A DNA stretch of 44,974 nt from Fimbriiglobus sp. (GTDB lineage Bacteria; Planctomycetota; Planctomycetia; Gemmatales; Gemmataceae). The position numbers and the translations under genes are program-made. The stretch is from positions 1-44,974 of the forward strand of contig JALHQU010000032.1 in assembly GCA_022841795.1 (NCBI GenBank), in the 5' to 3' direction. The notes below the pieces were generated by a model. It ran no database searches. It had not been told where the DNA came from and worked only from the letters and a program-made list of their open reading frames with translations. Each line of letters begins with the position of its first letter. Position 1 is the first letter of the stretch. Of the stretch, positions 39,484 to 44,974 are shown piece after piece.

Positions 39484-39759
39484 ATGACGCTTGAAGAGGT
39501 GCGACAGAAGATCGTCGAAACCAAAACCGAACTCCGTCGCCTCCAGGAATTGGAGTGGGAAATGACGGGGGTGCGGTTCATCCGCGGGTTCGGCCCGATT
39601 GGCATCTTCGCCGGCGACCCGGCTGCGGCTGAGGCCGCACGTCTGGGCAAAGAGTACCGCGACGAGGTGAACCGGCTTTCGCTCGAAGAAATGGATCGGG
39701 AAGACGCGGAGGCAGCAAGAGCTGCGGAAGCCGCGAACGAGCAGGAGGCCGGCCGATGA
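39484..39759 (+). CDS. Putative antitoxin of PIN-toxin pair 1
   Basis: The 91-residue protein is highly charged and helical: LEEVRQKIVETKTELRRLQE is a good coiled coil, then FIRGFGPIGIFAGDP, then a Glu/Ala-rich tail (DREDAEAARAAEAAN). It has no AbrB, RHH or Phd fold I can name. The assignment as antitoxin rests on position: its TGA overlaps the ATG of a PIN-domain gene (ATGA at 39756-39759), the standard order and coupling of VapBC-type units. Start supported by GGGAGG (39473-39478). Confidence 0.6.
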   Translation: MTLEEVRQKIVETKTELRRLQELEWEMTGVRFIRGFGPIGIFAGDPAAAEAARLGKEYRDEVNRLSLEEMDREDAEAARAAEAANEQEAGR

Positions 39760-40211
39760 GTTCGCCGCCCGCGGCACTCCCCGACCGGCTCATCCTGGAC
39801 ACGCAACATGTGTCCGTCCTCGACGCCCCCGACACCCCGGAGGCGATACGCTTGACGGCCCGACTCGCGGCGAGTGATCGGCCCGTCGCTGTCACCATCA
39901 CCTCGTTCGAGGAATCGATGAAAGGCTGGCTGGCGTACTGCGCGAAGGCGAAGACGCCGGAGCAGTACGTCGAGGCGACCCGCAAGCTGCACAAAGCGCT
40001 CGACTTTTTCGCCGTGATCGAAGTCCTCGACTTCGATTCCCGTGCGGCGGCCGAGTTCAAGAAGCTGAAGGCGGCGAAGGTCCGCGTCGGCACGATGGAC
40101 CTGCGGATCGCGTCCATCACTTTGGCCCATGACGCCACCCTGCTGTCCGCCAACCTGTCAGACTTCCGCAAAGTGCCCGGCCTGAAAGTGGAGGACTGGT
40201 CGGCCCCGTGA
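39756..40211 (+). CDS. vapC: PIN-domain toxin (VapC-like), pair 1
   Basis: The 151-residue PIN domain has the acidic residues of the metal site: Asp15 in RLILDTQHVS, Glu52 in TITSFEESMKG, Asp115 in VGTMDLRIAS and a closing Asp136 in SANLSDFRKVPG. VapC toxins are Mg-dependent RNases that cut tRNA or rRNA when antitoxin is lost. The second toxin in the window (42128-42541) shares the ending VPGLxVE-W. It is translationally coupled to the putative antitoxin. Gene name given for the family; target RNA unknown. A 201-bp gap to the HAD gene follows with nothing recognisable. Confidence 0.82.
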   Translation: MSSPPAALPDRLILDTQHVSVLDAPDTPEAIRLTARLAASDRPVAVTITSFEESMKGWLAYCAKAKTPEQYVEATRKLHKALDFFAVIEVLDFDSRAAAEFKKLKAAKVRVGTMDLRIASITLAHDATLLSANLSDFRKVPGLKVEDWSAP

Positions 40212-40412
40212 ATTGCCCACGGAACGGGCACCCGCACAACTCACCCCGAAATGTCATCCCCTCCACCACGCTGATTTTTCAGGCTCCTCGCCACCTCACT
40301 CCCGCCGCTCACCCGCTTTGGCACGCTGTCTGCATCGTCACATCCAGTTCACCTCTCCGACGAGCCGGCCCGTGCGGTTCGTGTCTGTCCGCACACCCAC
40401 GAGACGAGTTTG

Positions 40413-41261
40413 ATGAACGACGGCATGACGGCGAATTTCGGTTTCCTGATCGACATGGACGGGGTGCTGTACCGCGGGGCGGACCTGCTGCCCGGCGCCG
40501 GCGAGTTCGTCCGCGAGCTGCGGTCCCGCGACATCCCGTTCCGGTTCCTCACCAACAACAGCCAGCGGACCCGCCGCGACGTGGTCGCCAAGCTGAGCCG
40601 GCTGGGCATCGACGCCGACGAGGAACACGTCTTCACCAGCGCAATGGCCACCGCCCGCTTCCTGGCCCAGCAGAAGCCGGACGGCACCGCGTTCGTGATC
40701 GGCGAGGGCGGGCTGCTGACGGCCCTGCACCAGCACGGGTACGCGGTGGTGGATTACGACCCGGACTATGTGGTGGTCGGCGAGGGGCGGACGTTCAACC
40801 TGGAACTGGTGGAGACGGCGGTGCGGATGATCCTGGGCGGGGCGAAACTGATCGCCACCAACCTGGACCCGAACTGCCCGACGGCCAACGGCAGCCTGCG
40901 GCCGGGGTGCGGGGCGATGGTGGCCATGCTCGAAACGGCCACCGGGGTGAGGGCGTTCAGCGTGGGCAAGCCCAGCCCGGTGATGATGCGGGCGGCACGG
41001 AAGGAACTCGGCCTGACGACAGACCAGACGGTGATGATCGGGGACACGATGGAGACGGACATCCTGGGCGGGGTGCAGCTCGGGTTCCGCACCGTGCTGG
41101 TGCTCAGCGGCGGCACCAGCCGGGCCGACCTGGGCCGGTACGCGTACCGGCCGGACGTGGTGGTCGAACACCTGGCCGATTTCGCCGAGCGGTTGGACCG
41201 CGGCGGGTGGGACCCGCAGCAGTGGGCGACGGAAGACGACCCACAGTTCGTGGGGAGTTGA
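40413..41261 (+). CDS. HAD superfamily IIA phosphatase (NagD-like)
   Basis: This 282-residue phosphatase has HAD motif I FLIDMDGVLYRG (Asp14 nucleophile, Asp16), motif II FLTNNS, motif III FSVGKPSP and motif IV GDTMETDILGG. A C2-type cap lies between motifs II and III, as in NagD/AraL and p-nitrophenyl phosphatases. It removes phosphate from small sugar or nucleotide phosphates; the substrate is unknown. The ATG at 40413 directly follows a TTG and gives the natural start. It is convergent with the TatD-like gene, with a clear hairpin between. Confidence 0.92.
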   Translation: MNDGMTANFGFLIDMDGVLYRGADLLPGAGEFVRELRSRDIPFRFLTNNSQRTRRDVVAKLSRLGIDADEEHVFTSAMATARFLAQQKPDGTAFVIGEGGLLTALHQHGYAVVDYDPDYVVVGEGRTFNLELVETAVRMILGGAKLIATNLDPNCPTANGSLRPGCGAMVAMLETATGVRAFSVGKPSPVMMRAARKELGLTTDQTVMIGDTMETDILGGVQLGFRTVLVLSGGTSRADLGRYAYRPDVVVEHLADFAERLDRGGWDPQQWATEDDPQFVGS

Positions 41262-41270
41262 AAATGGTCG

Positions 41271-41299
41271 GCGAGCGGTCGGGCTCCCTGACCGCTCGC
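41271..41299. terminator. Bidirectional terminator-like hairpin
   Basis: GCGAGCGGTC (41271-41280) and GACCGCTCGC (41290-41299) pair exactly around nine bases. It fills the gap between the HAD stop (41261) and the TatD-like stop (41300), so serves both. No long U tract is present on either strand, though CTCTTTCC and AAAAT flank it. Confidence 0.6.
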
Positions 41300-42100
41300 T
41301 CACTCTTTCCAGTTGTTCGCCTGCCGCCAGAACGCCAGCGGGTTGTGGTACACCACCCGCTCGATCACCTCCGGCGGGTGGCCCCGCCGCCGCATCTCGA
41401 AGATGAACGCCGGCACCGCCAGCGGGTCGGACGGCCCCCAGTCGCCGGCGCTGTTCACCATGATGCGGTCCGGGCCGTACATCTCGATCACGTCCGCCGC
41501 CCGGCTCGGCGTCATCTTCGTCACCGGGTACAGGGTCATCCCGCACCAGAACCCGTTGTCCAGGGCCAGCCGCACGGTGTGCTCCTCGACGTGGTCGATG
41601 CACACCCGCTGCGGCGTCACCCGCTTGTCCCCCTTCAGCATGTCCACGATCATCCGCGTGCCCTTCAGCTTGTCCTCCAGGTGCGGGGTGTGGATGAGGA
41701 TGAGCTCGTTCGTCTTCATCGCCAGATCGACGTGTTCCTGGAACACCACCGCCTCGTTCGCCGTGTTCTTGTTCAGCCCGATCTCCCCGATGCCCAGCAC
41801 GCCGGGGTTCTTCAGGAACTCGGGGATGAGCTTGATGACTTCCCGCGACAGTTGGACGTTCTCCGCCTCCTTCGCGTTGATGCACAGCCACGAGTAGTGC
41901 CGGATGTGGTACTGGGCGGCCCGCTTCGGCTCCACCTCGGTCAGGTGACGGAAGTAGTCGTGGAACCCGGCGGCGGTGCCGCGGTCGAACCCGGCCCAGA
42001 ACGCCGGCTCGGACACGGCCGCACACCCGGCGTAGCTCATCCGCTGGTAGTCGTCGGTGGTCCGCGAGATCATGTGGACGTGCGGGTCGATGTAGCGCAT
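41300..42100 (-). CDS. TatD-related metal-dependent hydrolase
   Basis: The 266-residue protein is a TIM-barrel hydrolase with IDPHVHM (His7, His9), [13 protein letters not shown] (Glu), [12 protein letters not shown] (His), CIDHVEEHT (His) and [13 protein letters not shown] (Asp). This is the TatD metal-ligand set. The wording ([24 protein letters not shown] and [10 protein letters not shown]) fits a subgroup sometimes found in ebo-type gene sets of bacteria and algae, rather than the DNase TatD. No other ebo gene is nearby. The substrate is unknown. It is 27 bases upstream-wise from the second PIN toxin on the same strand. Confidence 0.82.
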   Translation of the reverse strand: MRYIDPHVHMISRTTDDYQRMSYAGCAAVSEPAFWAGFDRGTAAGFHDYFRHLTEVEPKRAAQYHIRHYSWLCINAKEAENVQLSREVIKLIPEFLKNPGVLGIGEIGLNKNTANEAVVFQEHVDLAMKTNELILIHTPHLEDKLKGTRMIVDMLKGDKRVTPQRVCIDHVEEHTVRLALDNGFWCGMTLYPVTKMTPSRAADVIEMYGPDRIMVNSAGDWGPSDPLAVPAFIFEMRRRGHPPEVIERVVYHNPLAFWRQANNWKE

Positions 42101-42127
42101 CGGCGGCTCAACTCCTGCGGTTCGGTG

Positions 42128-42541
42128 TCACGCCGGCTCCGCCCAGTTCTCGACGGTCAGGCCGGGCACGGCCGACAGGTCGCCGTCCATCGTCACGACC
42201 GTGGTGTTGCCCAGGGTGAACGCGATGGCGGCGATCGTGATGTCGTTCTGTCCGATCGGGCGGCCGAGGGTCTTCAGTTCGAACGCGATCCGGCCGTACT
42301 CGAATTCGGCCGCGACGTCGGCCAACCACACCTTCCACACGTCGAGCGCCTGGCGGAGTTGGAAGAGGTTCTGCTCCCGCTTCGGACTACCCTCGGCCCG
42401 GAACACCAGTTCGCCCAAAACCGGACCAGCGATGCCGACGCGGTTGCCCTTGGCGACTTCGGCCTCCGCCCGTTCGAACACCCCGCGCTTGCGGTCGAGG
42501 TATAACCCGGCGATGCCGGTGTCGAGGATGAACCGCCTCAC
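42128..42541 (-). CDS. vapC: PIN-domain toxin (VapC-like), pair 2
   Basis: The 137-residue PIN domain has Asp7 in RRFILDTGIAGLY, Glu44 in GPVLGELVFRAE, Asp100 in IGQNDITIAAIAF and Asp119 in TMDGDLSAVPG, the full acidic set of a VapC-type RNase. The wording LGRPIGQNDITIAA is standard for the family. It overlaps the upstream antitoxin gene by 4 bases (ATGA at 42538-42541). It is unlike the first toxin outside of the end, so the two pairs look independent rather than a recent duplication. Confidence 0.9.
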   Translation of the reverse strand: MRRFILDTGIAGLYLDRKRGVFERAEAEVAKGNRVGIAGPVLGELVFRAEGSPKREQNLFQLRQALDVWKVWLADVAAEFEYGRIAFELKTLGRPIGQNDITIAAIAFTLGNTTVVTMDGDLSAVPGLTVENWAEPA

Positions 42542-42822
42542 CGGAACACGTCCTCAATGCCGGACTCGCTGCGGTCAATCCCGTGCTGGTTCAGCTTCCG
42601 CTCCCAGGCGTCGAGGTCGGCCGCAACATCGTCCGGGATGTCGAGCGGTTGCAGCCGCCGCATGGCCACCAACACACGGGCGATCTCCTCGGGCGGCACC
42701 GGGCCGTCGTCACGGTTGGTCGCCTCCGGGGCGACCACCACCTCGGTCCCCTCCGGCAGGTCGATCGGCTCGAACACCTCGACCCGACCGTTGCGGATCA
42801 CACCCTTCAGCAGCGAACTCAT
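42538..42822 (-). CDS. Antitoxin of pair 2, DUF104/AF2212-like
   Basis: The 94-residue protein begins with the small beta barrel typical of DUF104 (AF2212-like) antitoxins: LLKGVIRNGRVEVFEPIDLP then EGTEVVV. A linker and a helical tail (DVAADLDAWERKLNQ) follow, which would wrap the toxin. AAGGAG at 42830-42835 stands 7 bases above the ATG, the strongest ribosome site in this area, fitting high antitoxin output. A weak TAAACT box lies at 42843-42848 (minus). The 275-bp gap to the kinase (42823-43097) shows nothing else I can name. Confidence 0.85.
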   Translation of the reverse strand: MSSLLKGVIRNGRVEVFEPIDLPEGTEVVVAPEATNRDDGPVPPEEIARVLVAMRRLQPLDIPDDVAADLDAWERKLNQHGIDRSESGIEDVFR

Positions 42823-43097
42823 GGCTTCGCTCCTTTCCCGCTAGTTTACCAGACGCGACGACCGTGCGCAGGTTCGCGTTCCCGCGGCGTCGGCTATGCC
42901 GAAATGCCGTGGGAGGGGCCATGTCTCACCTCCGCCACCGACGGCGGCCGGGGGCGGTATTCGGGGCCGATTTCGGAGCCGTTCGTACCCGACCGACCGT
43001 CCATATCATATCGGGTTGCGACTCCGACAAACCGTGGCGAGACGGGCGAAGGCGAACCGCCAGCGGCCGTCCGCACGATTCACCCCCGGAACGCGGC

Positions 43098-44974
43098 ATG
43101 ACATCACCCCCGGCGACCGTCCGTCCGACCGACTCACCGGCGGGTGGCGATCCCGCGGTCATCGGCAAGTACCGGGTGCTCGGCCGCGTCGGGGTCGGGG
43201 CGTTCGGGGCGGTGTACCGCTGCGAAGACCCGACCCTCGGGCGGGTGGTGTGCGTCAAGATGCTGCACGCCGGCGGCACCACCCCGGAGGCGGTCGAGCG
43301 GTTCGAGCGGGAGGCCCGCACCGCCGCGAAGCTGTCTCACCCGCACATCGTGCCGGTGTACGACGCCGGGTTCGACGGCGGGCGGCCGTTTCTGGTGATG
43401 GAGCTGGTCGAGGGGCACCCGCTCGACCGGCTCATCGGCACCCCGCGGCTGACCGTCGAGACCACCCTCCGGGTGATCTTCCACCTCGCCCAGGCGCTGT
43501 CGGCGGCGCACGCGCAGGGGGTCATCCACCGGGACGTGAAACCGGCGAACGTGCTCATCGACGCCGCCGGCCGGCCGAAGCTGACCGACTTCGGCCTCGC
43601 CCGCCTGAGCGATGAGTCGCCCGCCCTCAGTCGCTCCGGCGACCTGATCGGCACCCCGCGGTACATGTCGCCCGAGCAGGCGCTGCTGCCGTCGGCCGAG
43701 GTGGACCACCGCACCGACCTGTACTCGCTCGGCGCGGTCCTGTACGAGATGCTCACCGGCCGGCCGGCGGCCGACGGCCCGACCCCGCTGGCCGTGCTGC
43801 GGCGGGTGACGGACGAGGCGGTGACGCCGGTGCGGGATCTCGCGCCGGAGGTGCCCGAAGAAGTGGCCGCCATCTGCGAGAAGTTGCTGGCGAAGGACCG
43901 CGAGCGGCGGTACGCCACCGCCGACGAGGTGGCGCGGGCCATCCAGGAATACATCCTCGGCCGCATGTTCGGCACGCCGGAGGTGGAGTTGCTGGCCGGC
44001 CTGCCGGCGCTGCCGGCGGCGGCGAAGTCGAAGCCAAACTGGCCGTGGCTGGCGGGCGGGGCGGTGGCCGCGGCGGTGCTGGGGGTGGCCGTGTGGCTGG
44101 CCGCTTCCCGCGGTTCGCCCGCGTCGGGTTCGCCGGACACACCCGCCGTCGATCCGGTGCGGGTGAGCGCGGAGGCGGAGGCGGAGTTGACGAAGCTGGC
44201 CACCCAGCCGGACGACCGGGCGTACCGGATCGGGCTGTCCGATCTGCTCGACAGCCTGAACGCGGCGGTGAAGCAGCACCCGGCGAACGCCGACCTGCGG
44301 GCGGTGCGGGGGCGGGTGCTGCGGCGGGCCGGCGAGTACCTGGCGGCGGCGGCGGACCTGGACGGGTTCACCCAGCCGGCCCTGGTGCGGGAGCGGGCGC
44401 TCGCCCGGTACCAGTGGGAGGTGGTGTACCTGAACGGCTACCCGGACAGCAGCCTGCGGCCGATCCCGTCGGCCAAGCTGGCCGACGACCTGACGGCGGT
44501 GGCCGGACAGACGGAACCGGCGGCGCGGGCGCTCGCCACGCTCGGCGCGGCGGTGGCCTCACTCGATGGCACGGCCACCGAGAAAGCCCTGGCCGCGGTG
44601 CCCGCCGCCCCCGCCGACGCGGACGTGGCGGTGATCGAGGCCGACGCCCTGGCCCGCCTCGCCGCCGACTGCCACCAGGAGGCGGACGACGCGACCGCAG
44701 ACAAGAAGGCCGGGTGGCGGAAGAAGCGGGACGAGTTCGACACGCGGGCGGCGCAGGCCGTCCGCCGCGGGCTGGCCGCCGACCCGCACCACCTGGGGCT
44801 GCTGTTCCTGAAGGCCGCGGCCGGCCACCGGCGGATCCAGTGGGAGGTGGCCGACGGGGACGACCGCGACCAACTGGAGCGGCGGCACCGGCCGGCGTTC
44901 GACCTGGCGTACCAGCGGTACCGGGCCGGGTGCGTGCGGCTGAGCGTGGAGGCGGCCACCGGCCGGGCGGTGCT
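43098..44974 (+). CDS. Ser/Thr protein kinase, 3' end beyond window
   Basis: The frame is open from ATG 43098 to the window edge (625 residues seen). The kinase domain (residues 20-295) is complete: glycine loop GRVGVGAFGAVY, VCVK with Lys54, HRDVKPAN (144-151), DFGLAR (Asp164) and GTPRYMSPEQA. One membrane helix follows at about 313-336 (WPWLAGGAVAAAVLGVAVWL), then an exported region of Ala/Asp/Arg-rich helices (YRIGLSDLLDSLNAAVKQHP, DLRAVRGRVLRRAGEYL) with a TPR-like feel. The long exported part suggests that it senses a ligand or binds a protein outside the cytoplasm. Its length is unusual next to the 387-residue kinase at 31268, and the true end is not seen. Confidence 0.92.
   Translation, partial: MTSPPATVRPTDSPAGGDPAVIGKYRVLGRVGVGAFGAVYRCEDPTLGRVVCVKMLHAGGTTPEAVERFEREARTAAKLSHPHIVPVYDAGFDGGRPFLVMELVEGHPLDRLIGTPRLTVETTLRVIFHLAQALSAAHAQGVIHRDVKPANVLIDAAGRPKLTDFGLARLSDESPALSRSGDLIGTPRYMSPEQALLPSAEVDHRTDLYSLGAVLYEMLTGRPAADGPTPLAVLRRVTDEAVTPVRDLAPEVPEEVAAICEKLLAKDRERRYATADEVARAIQEYILGRMFGTPEVELLAGLPALPAAAKSKPNWPWLAGGAVAAAVLGVAVWLAASRGSPASGSPDTPAVDPVRVSAEAEAELTKLATQPDDRAYRIGLSDLLDSLNAAVKQHPANADLRAVRGRVLRRAGEYLAAAADLDGFTQPALVRERALARYQWEVVYLNGYPDSSLRPIPSAKLADDLTAVAGQTEPAARALATLGAAVASLDGTATEKALAAVPAAPADADVAVIEADALARLAADCHQEADDATADKKAGWRKKRDEFDTRAAQAVRRGLAADPHHLGLLFLKAAAGHRRIQWEVADGDDRDQLERRHRPAFDLAYQRYRAGCVRLSVEAATGRAV

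Noticed and set aside
43134-44279. 381-codon antisense frame within the last kinase gene
   Set aside because: It opposes an intact kinase domain and shows no motif.

Overview
The window looks like chromosomal DNA of a planctomycete, most likely a member of the Gemmataceae. This is inferred from very high G+C by eye, a large DUF1549/DUF1553-type secreted protein with cytochrome-like cysteine motifs, two active and one degenerate Hanks-type kinase with C-terminal membrane anchors, small secreted proteins whose mature ends begin near Ala-Pro-Val-Pro-Lys, a TIGR03067-like protein, and many palindromic intergenic repeats. No rRNA, tRNA, CRISPR array, transposase or phage structural gene was recognised.

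Layout. 1-2.8 kb: fabH, a 69-residue protein and a glycosyltransferase. 2.8-7.7 kb: a 530-bp divergent gap with four tiled stem-loops, then three Tad/Flp-type genes ending in a 1028-residue TadG-like protein whose von Willebrand A domain seems split by a huge insert, then a clear terminator. 7.8-12.2 kb: an ABC ATPase/permease pair, a fused SGNH plus alpha/beta hydrolase, and a secreted laminin-G/DUF1349-like protein. 12.2-17.6 kb: a membrane-anchored pseudokinase, the DUF1549/1553 protein and a Tat-exported beta-propeller protein. 17.6-24.7 kb, all minus strand: a TIGR03067-like protein, an MBL-fold hydrolase, ApgM, an SMP-30/gluconolactonase, then a tight unit of conserved unknown, SNF2 ATPase and Rpn-like PD-(D/E)XK protein. 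24.9-27.6 kb: cysI and a second Rpn-like protein. 27.6-32.4 kb: an AAA ATPase, a membrane protein, DUF2252, a helical unknown and a Ser/Thr kinase. 32.5-34.4 kb: a DNA methyltransferase facing a probable restriction endonuclease. 34.5-38 kb: ftsK, trmL and a small unknown. 38-43 kb: a HemL-like aminotransferase, two PIN-domain toxin-antitoxin pairs, a HAD phosphatase and a TatD-like hydrolase. The window ends inside another Ser/Thr kinase.

How the parts relate. Most genes are short housekeeping or lineage-specific units separated by palindromic repeats. Defence or stability functions (restriction-modification, two toxin-antitoxin pairs, two Rpn-like nucleases) are scattered through the second half. 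The most unusual signals are GC-rich palindromic repeats that have entered or abut coding sequences: one copy lies in frame inside trmL and a second copy of it supplies the ribosome-binding site of the next gene. Other notable points are the fused esterase, the split vWA domain, the pseudokinase and the SNF2 cluster. All functions rest on motif reading by eye; no database search was run.
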